A stretch of 18,305 nt of DNA. Origin: Pseudomonadota bacterium (GTDB taxonomy: Bacteria; Pseudomonadota; Alphaproteobacteria; Rhizobiales; Phreatobacteraceae). The position numbers and the translations under genes were made by a program. Shown piece after piece: positions 6,849 to 13,958 of the stretch (position 1 is the stretch's first letter; each line of letters opens with the position of its first letter). The stretch spans positions 1 to 18,305 of the forward strand of contig JAEZGJ010000134.1 in assembly GCA_023416965.1 (NCBI GenBank), given 5' to 3'. Below the pieces are notes generated by a model, which was not told the origin of the DNA, did no database searches, and was given only the letters and a program-made list of their open reading frames with translations.

Positions 6849-7772
6849 ATGGCCGGCGAGATCGACCTCTTCCTCGACATGATGGCCGCCGAGCGGGGCG
6901 CTGCCCGCAACACGCTCGAGGCCTACCGCCGCGACCTCGACGACTACGCCTCCTTTCTCGCAGCCATGGGAACGGGGCCCAAGGGGGCGACGACGGCGAC
7001 GATCCGCGACTACCTTGCGGACTGCCAGGGCCGGGGCCTCAAGACAGCTTCCGTCGCCCGCCGGCTGTCGGCGGTGCGCCAGCTCCACCGCTTCCTCTAC
7101 GGCGAGGGGCTGAGCGGCGAGGATCCCGCGGCGGTGCTGGAAGGCCCCAAGCGTGGTCGCCCCCTGCCCAAGACGCTCGGTCTTGCCGAGGTCGACCGCC
7201 TGCTCGCCATCGCCCGCGAGGGCCTGGACGACGCGGCACGCCCGGTGGGCGAGCGGCTGCGGGCGGCGCGGCTGACCTGCCTTCTCGAACTCCTGTACGC
7301 CACCGGCATGCGCGTGTCGGAGCTCATCGCCCTGCCGGTTGGCGCGGCCCGGCGCGACCAGCGCTTCCTCGTCGTGCGGGGCAAGGGCAACAAGGAGCGC
7401 ATCGTTCCCCTCAACGCCGCCGCCAAGGAGGCCATGGCTGCCTATCTCGCCCTGCGCGAGGAGGCGGGGCTCGGGCCGTCGAAATGGCTCTTCCCCTCGT
7501 CGGGCGAGAGCGGCCATCTGACGCGCCAGCATGTGGGGCGGGAGCTGAAGGCGGTGGCCGGGGCGGCCGGCCTCTCCGCCGCCAAGGTGTCGCCGCACGT
7601 GCTGCGCCATGCCTTCGCCAGCCATCTCCTGCAGAACGGGGCGGACCTGCGCGCCGTGCAACAGTTGCTCGGCCATGCCGACATTGCGACGACACAGATC
7701 TATACCCATGTGCTGGACGAGCGCCTGAAGAGCCTCGTGCGCGACCTGCACCCCCTCGGCAACGAGGACTAG
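6849..7772 (+). CDS. xerD: Site-specific tyrosine recombinase XerD
   Basis: A 307-residue tyrosine recombinase. The SAM-like core-binding domain (~1-90) contains FLDMMAAERGAARNTLEAYRR. The catalytic domain (~110-300) holds the full set Arg155 (GMRVSEL), Lys179 (GKGNKER), His250 and Arg253 (HVLRH), His276 (LGHADI) and nucleophile Tyr285 (IYTHV). With XerC it resolves chromosome dimers at dif near the division septum. Its place beside accA rather than beside a mobile region, and its normal length, support XerD over a phage integrase. The ATG at 6849, two bases after the small membrane protein stop, gives the family's usual start; the upstream extension of the frame to 6657 is that small gene read in another frame. 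Confidence 0.94.
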   Translation: MAGEIDLFLDMMAAERGAARNTLEAYRRDLDDYASFLAAMGTGPKGATTATIRDYLADCQGRGLKTASVARRLSAVRQLHRFLYGEGLSGEDPAAVLEGPKRGRPLPKTLGLAEVDRLLAIAREGLDDAARPVGERLRAARLTCLLELLYATGMRVSELIALPVGAARRDQRFLVVRGKGNKERIVPLNAAAKEAMAAYLALREEAGLGPSKWLFPSSGESGHLTRQHVGRELKAVAGAAGLSAAKVSPHVLRHAFASHLLQNGADLRAVQQLLGHADIATTQIYTHVLDERLKSLVRDLHPLGNED

Positions 7773-7800
7773 GACAGGTCCGTCCTTGACTTGCCCTGTG

Positions 7801-7856
7801 CCGAGGGGCATGTGCTCGCGCTTCATCGGGCCCCTCGGGGCCGTCCCCCCGGCCCC
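7801..7856 (+). repeat. Overlapping inverted repeats in the accA leader
   Basis: CCGAGGGGC (7801-7809) pairs perfectly with GCCCCTCGG (7830-7838). GGGGCCG (7837-7843) pairs perfectly with CGGCCCC (7850-7856). The two stems share bases 7837-7838, and GGCC (7829-7832) can also pair with GGCC (7839-7842). Only one full arrangement can form at a time. The element may terminate xerD transcripts or act as an attenuator-like leader for accA, but no T-run follows either stem. Confidence 0.4.
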
Positions 7857-7899
7857 CAGCGGGCCGATGCTCACAGGTTCCGGGCCGCACACCTTGCCG

Positions 7900-8853
7900 A
7901 TGCGCAGCTACCTCGATTTCGAAAAGCCGATCGCCGAACTCGAATCCAAGGTCGAGGAGCTGCGGGAGGTCGCCGCACGCGACGGCGGCGTCTCCATCAC
8001 CGACGAGGTGACGCGGCTGGAGCAGAAGGCCGACCAGGCGCTGAAGGACCTCTACCAGGGCCTCACGCCCTGGCAGAAGACGCTGGTGGCCCGCCATCCC
8101 GGCCGGCCCCACACGCTCGACTACATCGCCAAGCTGGTGGAGGACTTCACCCCGCTCGCCGGCGACCGGGTGTTCGGCGAGGACGAGGCGATCATCGGCG
8201 GCTTCGGCCGGTTCCGCGGCCAGAGCATCTGCATCATGGGCCACGAGCGCGGCGACACGACCGAGACGCGCATCCGGCACAATTTCGGCATGGCGCGGCC
8301 CGAGGGCTATCGCAAGGCCGTGCGCCTGATGGAGACCGCCCAGCGCTTCGACATTCCCGTGGTGTCGCTGGTCGACACCGCCGGCGCCTATCCCGGCATC
8401 GGCGCCGAGGAGCGTGGCCAGGCGGAGGCCATCGCCCGCTCCACCGATTGCAGCCTGGGGCTCGGCGTGCCCAACATCGCCGTCATCATCGGCGAGGGCG
8501 GCTCGGGCGGCGCAATTGCCATCGCCACCGCAAACCGCGTGATGATGCTGGAACATGCCATCTACAGCGTCATCTCGCCGGAAGGGGCCGCTTCCATCCT
8601 CTGGCGTGACACGACCAAGGCGCAGGAGGCAGCCACCAACATGAAGATCACGGCGCAGGACCTGATGCGGTTCGGCGTCATCGACCAGATCGTGCAGGAG
8701 CCGGTGGGCGGCGCCCATCGCGACCCCGACCTCGCCGTGCAGCGGGTCGGCGACGCCATCGAGGCCTCGCTCCAGGGGCTTTCGGGCCTGCCGGGCGAGG
8801 AGATCCGGCGGCTGCGGCGCGACAAGTTCCTCGCCATCGGCCGGGGGATCTGA
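7900..8853 (+). CDS. accA: Acetyl-CoA carboxylase carboxyltransferase subunit alpha
   Basis: A 317-residue AccA of normal length. With AccD it forms the carboxyltransferase that moves CO2 from carboxybiotin to acetyl-CoA, making malonyl-CoA, the first step of fatty acid synthesis. The N-terminus has MRSYLDFEKPIAELESKVEE. The core has GHERGDTTETRIRHNFGMA and RPEGYRKAVRLMETA. The crotonase-fold region contains LVDTAGAYPGIGAEERGQAE, GEGGSGGAIAIA and YSVISPEGAASILWRD. The ATG at 7900 is chosen because homologues start M-x-SYLDFEKP; in-frame ATGs at 7810 and 7867 would add a Pro/Gly-rich extension. No clear ribosome-binding site precedes it. A weak -35-like TTGACT at 7786 lacks a good -10. Confidence 0.95.
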   Translation: MRSYLDFEKPIAELESKVEELREVAARDGGVSITDEVTRLEQKADQALKDLYQGLTPWQKTLVARHPGRPHTLDYIAKLVEDFTPLAGDRVFGEDEAIIGGFGRFRGQSICIMGHERGDTTETRIRHNFGMARPEGYRKAVRLMETAQRFDIPVVSLVDTAGAYPGIGAEERGQAEAIARSTDCSLGLGVPNIAVIIGEGGSGGAIAIATANRVMMLEHAIYSVISPEGAASILWRDTTKAQEAATNMKITAQDLMRFGVIDQIVQEPVGGAHRDPDLAVQRVGDAIEASLQGLSGLPGEEIRRLRRDKFLAIGRGI

Positions 8854-8859
8854 GGCGCC

Positions 8860-8875
8860 GGCGGGGTGCTCCGCC
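8860..8875 (+). terminator. Possible weak terminator of accA
   Basis: GGCGG (8860-8864) and CCGCC (8871-8875) pair around a six-base loop a few bases after the accA stop. Only a short ATGGTTT follows, so termination would be inefficient. Confidence 0.3.
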
Positions 8876-9043
8876 ATGGTTTGGCCGTCTTCCTCGCCGC
8901 ACCATCACCGATCTGTGAGCTTCCGGTGGAAATCATTAACCCTCGGTCCGATTTTCGGCGGGTTGCAGTAACCTCGGGTTGACGCTATCGGTCGTCTTCA
9001 AGGGTCCGTTAAGGATCAGCAGCGCCAAGCTGACACCGTTCGT

Positions 9044-9060
9044 GGGGCTTCTCGCGCCCC
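9044..9060 (+). repeat. Leader hairpin just upstream of the L,D-transpeptidase
   Basis: GGGGC (9044-9048) and GCCCC (9056-9060) form a perfect short stem with a seven-base loop, followed by GTTT. It ends 16 bases before the TTG start at 9077 and close to its GGAG ribosome-binding site, so it may affect translation. The rest of the 223-base gap 8854-9076 holds a few TTAA-like motifs (ATTAACC near 8937, GTTAAGG near 9008) that are too weak to call regulator sites. Confidence 0.3.
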
Positions 9061-9076
9061 GTTTCGGAGCAGAGCA

Positions 9077-10744
9077 TTGCAGCAGACGGCCGGCATTCCC
9101 CAGGTGGCAATCTCGCGGTCCAACCGTCTCGGCGGCTGGCGGCTGGCGCTGTCCGCCGCGGCCTGCGCCGTCCTGCTGGCGGGCTGCCAGGGCCAGACCC
9201 TGTCGCGCAACGATCCCAACCGCGGCAATGCGCCGCTGGCCCAGGCCGTCGTTGAGGAGCTGAACGTCAAGGGCATGACGCGCACCTCGCCGGTGCTGAT
9301 GCGCATCTTCAAGGAAGAGGCCGAGCTCGAGGTGTGGAAGCGCGATGCGAGCGGTCGCTACGCGCTCTTCAAGACCTACCCGATCTGCAACTATTCAGGC
9401 GATCTCGGGCCGAAGGTGCGCGAGGGCGACCGGCAGTCGCCGGAAGGGTTCTACCAGATCAACATGGGTCTGATGAATCCGCGCTCGTCCTATTACCTCG
9501 CCTTCAACATGGGCTTCCCCAACCAGTTCGACCGTTCGCACGGCCGCACCGGCTCGCACCTGATGGTGCATGGCGACTGCTCGTCGCGCGGCTGCTACGC
9601 CATGACCGACGAGGCCATCGCCGAGGTCTATGCCCTGGCGCGCGAGGCGCTGCAGGGCGGCCAGGAGAGCTTCCAGGTTCAGGCCTATCCGTTCCGGATG
9701 ACGCCGCGCAACATGGCGCGCCATCGCAACAGCCCGCACATGGCCTTCTGGAAGAACCTGAAGGAAGGCCACGACCATTTCGAGGTGACACGGCAGGAGC
9801 CGCAGGTGGACGTCTGCGAGCGCCGCTACGTGTTCAACGCCGTCTCGCCGCAGTCGGTGCTGGCGCAGGGTGGTGCCACCGGCGAGACCCGCGAGATGAT
9901 CGCCGCCAACGACCCCTGGGCCGGAACCCGCAGCGCCGGCGCCGCCCGCGGCAACGTCACCACCGCGCCGGCGCCACGGACCCCGGTGCCGACCTCGCTC
10001 AACCAGCCGGTGACCACGATTGCGCCGGTGACGCGTGAGGCGCCCGCCTCGGCCCGCTCCATCCGCACCCGCTTCACCGCCATCGGCGACGACACCTCGG
10101 CCCCCCGCCCCGCCTTCCAGGCCGCTGCCCGCTGCCCGGCCTATGTCGTGCCGCCTGCGATCCGCCAGGCGGTGGCGGCCAAGCACGCTCGCGACATGGC
10201 GCAGGTTGCGGCCCTGTCCCGCGAGATCACCGCAGCGCCGCCGCGTTCCGGCATTGACGGCGGCACGCACCGCACCTTCGCTGCCCGCTTCGCCCATCGC
10301 CAGATCCGCGTCGGCTCCTCCGAGCCCGCCTTCTCGCTGGCGAGCCAGCAGAGCCAGCCGGTCACGCTGGTCTCGGCCCGCTCGCCGGCGACGCCCGACG
10401 CCGCTCCGGCGGCGGCGCCCGCCGCGGCTCCGTCCCTCGCCTCGGCGAGTTCCACGCCGGTGACGCTGGAGGCCTCGATCGCCACCACCATGATGAGCGC
10501 GCCGGTGCCGCAGCCCTCGCCGATGCGCACCACCATCGCCCAGCGCCAGAGCGGCGGCGAGGTGTCGCAGGCGCTTCCCGGCACGGCCTTCGCGCCGGTC
10601 CAGCCGGCGGCGCAGCCCGCCCAGCCGCAGGGCAACTGGCTCTCCCGCGCCATGGGCGCGCTCGGCGGCGGCAACAGTGAACCGGCTCCGGCCCAGCAGC
10701 AGGTGGCGCCGCAGGTGGCGAACCAGGGCGCCGCGCGCGACTGA
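9077..10744 (+). CDS. Lipoprotein L,D-transpeptidase (YafK/YkuD type) with long disordered tail
   Basis: A 555-residue protein starting at a TTG with a GGAG ribosome-binding site seven bases upstream. A hydrophobic stretch ends in the lipobox LLAGC (33-37), so Cys37 should be lipidated and the protein anchored in the periplasmic face of a membrane. Residues ~70-252 form a YkuD catalytic domain of the YafK kind. It contains FKTYPICNYSGDLGPK, SPEGFYQINM, and the active site HLMVHGDCSSRGCYAM with His165 and Cys173. Such enzymes make or cut L,D-peptide bonds in peptidoglycan or attach proteins to it. From ~256 to the end the protein is Ala/Pro/Thr/Ser-rich and lacks a recognisable fold, roughly doubling the usual length. 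An intrinsic terminator follows. Confidence 0.88.
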   Translation: MQQTAGIPQVAISRSNRLGGWRLALSAAACAVLLAGCQGQTLSRNDPNRGNAPLAQAVVEELNVKGMTRTSPVLMRIFKEEAELEVWKRDASGRYALFKTYPICNYSGDLGPKVREGDRQSPEGFYQINMGLMNPRSSYYLAFNMGFPNQFDRSHGRTGSHLMVHGDCSSRGCYAMTDEAIAEVYALAREALQGGQESFQVQAYPFRMTPRNMARHRNSPHMAFWKNLKEGHDHFEVTRQEPQVDVCERRYVFNAVSPQSVLAQGGATGETREMIAANDPWAGTRSAGAARGNVTTAPAPRTPVPTSLNQPVTTIAPVTREAPASARSIRTRFTAIGDDTSAPRPAFQAAARCPAYVVPPAIRQAVAAKHARDMAQVAALSREITAAPPRSGIDGGTHRTFAARFAHRQIRVGSSEPAFSLASQQSQPVTLVSARSPATPDAAPAAAPAAAPSLASASSTPVTLEASIATTMMSAPVPQPSPMRTTIAQRQSGGEVSQALPGTAFAPVQPAAQPAQPQGNWLSRAMGALGGGNSEPAPAQQQVAPQVANQGAARD

Positions 10745-10769
10745 GCCCTTCCGGATCGGTGACGTCATG

Positions 10770-10792
10770 AGGCGGCTCGCGGGCCGCCTTTT
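10770..10792 (+). terminator. Rho-independent terminator of the L,D-transpeptidase gene
   Basis: AGGCGGC (10770-10776) and GCCGCCT (10783-10789) form a perfect 7-bp GC-rich stem with a six-base loop, followed by TTTTCGTT. It lies 26 bases after the forward gene and before the 3' end of the convergent gene. The T-run orientation shows it works on the forward strand. Confidence 0.85.
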
Positions 10793-10805
10793 CGTTGCGG
10801 TGTCG

Positions 10806-11345
10806 TCAGGCCGCCAGCGGGTAGGTTTCCTCGACCAGATAGGGGCCGCCACCGACCGATTCCTTCGAGGAGAAGAGCGCGAAGCTCGGCACGATGAAGG
10901 TGCGGCTCATGAACAGGCCGCGCAGCGCCAGCCAGTCGGCCACCGATCGTGCCGTGGCGTCGCGTGACAGGCGCGCCAGGGTGATGTGCGGCACGAACTT
11001 GCGTGGCTCCGGCGAGAGACCCACGCGGCGCATGATGCGCTCGTGCTCGGCCTGCAGTTCCATCAGCGGCTGGGTCTGGCGGACCTCGACGAAGATGGAG
11101 CGCGGGCGGTCGCCGCCGAAGGCTCCGAGACCGGTCAGCGTCACCTCGATGGAGCGTTTGCGCACGGCATAGAGGAGGTCGGCGATCTCGTTGGCGGTGC
11201 GCTCGTCCACGTCGCCGACGAAGCGCAGGGTGAGGTGGTAGTCCTCGGGCTCGATCCAGCGGGCGCTCATCAGGCCGCCGCGCAGCCTCGCCAGATCCTC
11301 GCGCAGGGCCTCGGGAACCTCGAGACCGGTGAAGATGCGGGGCAT
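10806..11345 (-). CDS. thpR: RNA 2',3'-cyclic phosphodiesterase (2'-5' RNA ligase family)
   Basis: A 179-residue member of the 2H phosphoesterase superfamily. The two diagnostic HxTx motifs are HLTL (His37, Thr39) and HITL (His120, Thr122), with the expected FVGDVDE and GLGAFGGDRPRSIFVEV segments between them. ThpR enzymes hydrolyse 2',3'-cyclic phosphodiester ends of RNA and can show 2'-5' ligase activity in vitro; the physiological role is not settled. The ATG at 11343-11345 has a strong GGGAGGT ribosome-binding site and gives the standard MPRIFTGLEVP start. The frame stays open upstream to 11522, but that stretch covers repeats and has no family features. Confidence 0.92.
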   Translation of the reverse strand: MPRIFTGLEVPEALREDLARLRGGLMSARWIEPEDYHLTLRFVGDVDERTANEIADLLYAVRKRSIEVTLTGLGAFGGDRPRSIFVEVRQTQPLMELQAEHERIMRRVGLSPEPRKFVPHITLARLSRDATARSVADWLALRGLFMSRTFIVPSFALFSSKESVGGGPYLVEETYPLAA

Positions 11346-11417
11346 GGCGACCTCCCTGCGCTGCACGCCGGCGTTCGCGGGGGACGCCGCTCCCATCAAC
11401 TCCCGGCCTGCTGCAGC

Positions 11418-11436
11418 GGGTCCCTCGGCGGGACCC
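11418..11436. repeat. Inverted repeat upstream of thpR
   Basis: GGGTCCC (11418-11424) and GGGACCC (11430-11436) form a perfect 7-bp dyad around TCGGC, 73 bases upstream of the thpR start. There is no adjacent T-run on either strand. It could be an operator or an RNA hairpin in the thpR leader. Confidence 0.4.
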
Positions 11437-11482
11437 CGGCGAATCGGCCGCGGGACGGTTCGAGTGTGACGCTCGCCGCGCC

Positions 11483-11532
11483 GGATGTCATGGCCATGAC
11501 GGCCGGGGGATGTCATGGCCATGACGGCCGGG
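11483..11532. repeat. Exact 25-bp tandem repeat, each copy with a 14-bp palindrome
   Basis: Bases 11483-11507 and 11508-11532 are identical 25-bp units joined head to tail. Each contains the perfect palindrome GTCATGGCCATGAC (11487-11500 and 11512-11525) followed by GGCCGGG. The block ends three bases from the stop codon of the reverse-strand glutamine amidotransferase and lies 138-187 bases upstream of thpR. Possible roles are paired operators for a dimeric DNA-binding protein or tandem RNA hairpins between the two genes. It also creates spurious ATG codons in several frames. Confidence 0.9.
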
Positions 11533-11535
11533 CGG

Positions 11536-12321
11536 TCAGGCGACCTTCAGGGCCGTCCAGTGATCGAGGAAGGCGTCCAGCCACAGGCGCACGCCGGGAT
11601 CGTGCAGGTAGCGGCCGTCGAAATGGTCCTGCCGCGGTCGCGCATTGGGCGAGGCCATGCGTTCGTGGGCGCGCGTGGTCCAGCGGTTCATCATCCAGTG
11701 CGTCACCTCCGGGTGGAACTGGATGCCGTAGGCCGCCTTGCCGACGCGGATCGCCTGGTTGGCGAAGCAGTCGCCGGTGGCGAGCAGTTCGGCCCCCGCC
11801 GGCACATCGAAACCCTCGCGGTGCCACTGGTAGACATGGTCGGGCCAGGGCAGCTCGCGCAGCGCCGCCTCGGTGGGGTGGAGCGGGTAGTAGCCGACCT
11901 CGACATGGCCTTCAGGGTGGAAGCCGACCTTCGCCCCGAGATGGCGGGCCAGCATCTGGGCGCCGAGGCAGATGCCGAGGAAGGGCAGTTCGTCCTTCAG
12001 GGCGAGGCCGATCCAGTCGGTCTCCGCCTTGACGAAATCGTCGGGGTCGTTGGCGCTCATCGGGCCGCCGAAGATGACGGCGCCGGCAAGGCCCGCCGTG
12101 TCGGTCGGGAGCGGATCGCCGAAGCGCGGCCGGCGGATGTCGAGCCGGAAGCCGCGCTCCTGCAGCAGGCGGCCGACCCGTCCGGGGGTCGAATGCTCCT
12201 GGTGCAGGACGATGAGGATGTCCTTCGGCCGGGCGGCGCGCGGGGCGCCCTTGCGTCGCACGACCGGCGGGACCGGTCCGGAAATCGTCGCGTCGGGTCG
12301 CAACAGTGGACGCACGGACAT
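11536..12321 (-). CDS. Class I glutamine amidotransferase (GMP synthase-like, stand-alone)
   Basis: A 261-residue protein with a triad glutaminase fold. Motifs are AVIFGGPMSANDPDD, the nucleophile elbow FLGICLGAQMLARHLG with Cys118, and the histidine-acid pair YGIQFHPEVT with His203 and Glu205. It resembles the GATase domain of GMP synthase but has no ATP-pyrophosphatase domain, so it is one of the family annotated as glutamine amidotransferase or gamma-glutamyl hydrolase-like, acting on an unknown amide or peptide. Residues 1-33 (MSVRPLLRPDATISGP...) form a basic, Pro-rich extension ahead of the first strand (DILIVLHQEHSTP). A later start was not evident; a GAGGTGA site lies ten bases upstream of the ATG at 12319-12321. 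The gap 12322-12447 shows a short TGTGC-GTT-GCACA dyad at 12409-12421 and no clear promoter. Confidence 0.85.
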   Translation of the reverse strand: MSVRPLLRPDATISGPVPPVVRRKGAPRAARPKDILIVLHQEHSTPGRVGRLLQERGFRLDIRRPRFGDPLPTDTAGLAGAVIFGGPMSANDPDDFVKAETDWIGLALKDELPFLGICLGAQMLARHLGAKVGFHPEGHVEVGYYPLHPTEAALRELPWPDHVYQWHREGFDVPAGAELLATGDCFANQAIRVGKAAYGIQFHPEVTHWMMNRWTTRAHERMASPNARPRQDHFDGRYLHDPGVRLWLDAFLDHWTALKVA

Positions 12322-12447
12322 GGCGGTGAATCACCTCGGGGCCGGTTCTCAGGCCGTCAGTGTGATGAAAGGATGGGCTTGCTTAAAGATGGCTGAACAA
12401 ATGGCAGATGTGCGTTGCACAACTGTCACAAGGCGGGACGCGGCGGC

Positions 12448-12831
12448 TCAGCCGGCGAGTGCCCGCGCGAGAACCGAAGCCTCCACCGGCTTCTGCAGCA
12501 CGATGTCGAAGAGGCCGGGCAGCATGTCGGCGGGATCGTCGCCCGACAGCGCGACGAGGCGCGGATGGCGGGGATGGGCCTTCATGGCGATGGCGACGGC
12601 GGCGCCGTCCATGTCCGGCATGCGGCGGTCGATGACGGCGACGTCGAAGTCATGGACGGCGGCGGCCTCGAGCGCGGCGTGGCCGCCGTCGACCGAGGTC
12701 ACCTCGTGGCCGAGGGCGCTGGCGATGCGGGCCACGACCTCCCGGGAGAAGGCGTGATCATCGGCGATCAGCACCTTCAGGGACGGTCCGCGGGCGGGTG
12801 TGGCGGCTCTTCCGGCGGGCATGGCGGGCAT
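12448..12831 (-). CDS. Single-domain response regulator (CheY-like receiver)
   Basis: A 127-residue stand-alone receiver domain. The acidic pair is Asp24-Asp25 (LIADDHAFSRE). The phosphoacceptor is Asp68 in VAVIDRRMPDMDG. The conserved Ser96 lies in LVALSGDD and Lys114 in VLQKPVE, so it should be phosphorylated. No output domain follows, as in CheY or Spo0F-like proteins and phosphorelay intermediates. The sequence resembles the receivers at the ends of hybrid histidine kinases, but no kinase gene is in view. The ATG at 12829-12831 or the one at 12820-12822 (three residues later) could be used. It is divergent from the AEC transporter and co-directional with the glutamine amidotransferase. 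Confidence 0.9.
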   Translation of the reverse strand: MPAMPAGRAATPARGPSLKVLIADDHAFSREVVARIASALGHEVTSVDGGHAALEAAAVHDFDVAVIDRRMPDMDGAAVAIAMKAHPRHPRLVALSGDDPADMLPGLFDIVLQKPVEASVLARALAG

Positions 12832-12904
12832 GCGACAGGCCTAACGCCGAATGACGAAGAAATGGTTTATTGCGCGTTTCCGGTTCAGGGAGTCGCGCAT
12901 CCCC

Positions 12905-13837
12905 ATGGTCGAACTCCTCACCCTCGTCGCCCCGGTCTTCGGGCTCGTCGCGCTCGGCTATGCGGCGGCGCTGGCGGGGCTGATCGGGGAGCGGGCGGGG
13001 GAGGGGCTCACCTCCTATCTCTTCGTCATCGGCGCCCCGGCGCTGATGTTCAAGCTGCTCACCGCCGCCGTCTTCCCCGGCGTCTTCCCGTGGGGCTACT
13101 GGATCGCCTACTACGCCGGCATGGCCATCGTGTGGGGCCTGGCGACGCTGCTGGCGGCCGGGCTCTTCAACCGCAGCCACGGCGACGCTGTCATCGCCGG
13201 CCTCGCCACCGGCCAGGCCAATACCGTGCTGATCGGCATCCCTATCATCCTCAAGGCCTATGGCGAGGAGGCGGCCTTTCCCATCGCCATGCTGCTGGCG
13301 GTGAACCTGCCCATCACCATGACGCTGGCGACGCTGATGCTGGAGGGGAGCCGCGCCGCCACCGGCGGGACGCTCTTCGTCAAGCTCGGCCGTGGCCTGA
13401 TCACCCATCCGCTGATCATCGCCATGGCCGCCGGCGTCGCCTTCCAGGCGGCCGGCATCAGGCCCGCGGGCGTCGCGGCCTCCATGCTGGACATGGTGGC
13501 CGGCACCACCATCCCCCTGTCGCTCATCGCCCTCGGCATGTCGCTGAAGACCTACGGGCGGCGCGAGGACGTGCCGGTGGCGCTGATGATCTGCACGCTG
13601 CGCCTCATCGTGCACCCGGCCATCGCCTATGTCGTGGCCCACCACGTCTTCGCGCTGCCGCCCGCCTGGACCGGGACGGTCGTGCTCTTCGCCGCCATGC
13701 CTGCCGGCATCAACGCCTATCTCTTCGCCGCCCGCTACGGCCAGGGCGTGGGCATCGCCTCCACCGCCGTCGCCCTCTCCACGCTGCTGGCGGTCGTCTC
13801 CTCCATCCTCTGGCTGCGCGTTCTCGGCATCGGCTGA
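12905..13837 (+). CDS. AEC-family transporter (auxin efflux carrier-like permease)
   Basis: A 310-residue integral membrane protein with about ten hydrophobic segments. The N-terminus VELLTLVAPVFGLVALGYAA is typical of AEC permeases. Family-type segments are the half-repeat motif NTVLIGIPI (106-114) and PAGINAYLFA (266-275). AEC transporters move small organic anions such as malate or malonate by secondary transport; the substrate here is unknown. I use the ATG at 12905, with GGGAG upstream at a rather long spacing, because the usual family start is a few residues before LLxLVAP; the frame extends to 12851 with a basic segment unlike homologues. Only 73 bp separate it from the divergent response regulator. 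Confidence 0.9.
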   Translation: MVELLTLVAPVFGLVALGYAAALAGLIGERAGEGLTSYLFVIGAPALMFKLLTAAVFPGVFPWGYWIAYYAGMAIVWGLATLLAAGLFNRSHGDAVIAGLATGQANTVLIGIPIILKAYGEEAAFPIAMLLAVNLPITMTLATLMLEGSRAATGGTLFVKLGRGLITHPLIIAMAAGVAFQAAGIRPAGVAASMLDMVAGTTIPLSLIALGMSLKTYGRREDVPVALMICTLRLIVHPAIAYVVAHHVFALPPAWTGTVVLFAAMPAGINAYLFAARYGQGVGIASTAVALSTLLAVVSSILWLRVLGIG

Positions 13838-13841
13838 GCCA

Positions 13842-13861
13842 CGGTTCATCGCCGGTTCATC
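13842..13861. repeat. Short direct repeat with 11-bp period
   Basis: CGGTTCATC occurs at 13842-13850 and again at 13853-13861, one helical turn apart, just after the AEC stop and about 100 bases before the ABC transporter start. This could be a binding site for a regulator of the transporter or chance. Confidence 0.3.
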
Positions 13862-13958
13862 CCTGACGAAGCGGAATTGGGGTAATTGCGTACGATCCGC
13901 GAATGGTGGATTGTGTCGCTCACGAAGTCGTGTTCAGCCGCTCGCGGGTGCCCCAGCG

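Noticed and set aside
6849..7772. Tyrosine recombinase as a sign of a mobile or integrated element
   Set aside because: Length, motifs and the accA neighbourhood fit housekeeping XerD; no attachment-site repeats, tRNA gene or phage genes are nearby.
7411..8877. 488-codon reverse-strand open frame
   Set aside because: Antisense to xerD and accA, both of which have all their diagnostic motifs; no domain is recognisable in the reverse translation.
8937..9015. CtrA-like TTAA motifs upstream of the L,D-transpeptidase
   Set aside because: No full TTAA-N7-TTAA site could be found; the short matches are not enough to call a regulator site.
9395..10852. 485-codon reverse-strand open frame
   Set aside because: Antisense to the L,D-transpeptidase and runs through the clear forward terminator at 10770-10792.
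11346..11522. N-terminal extension of thpR into the upstream region
   Set aside because: The ATG at 11345 has a strong ribosome-binding site and gives the standard family start; the extension translates the repeat block and has no homology-like features.
12415..13866. 483-codon forward frame overlapping the response regulator and AEC transporter
   Set aside because: It crosses two genes on opposite strands and gives a His/Arg/Gly-rich sequence without domains.
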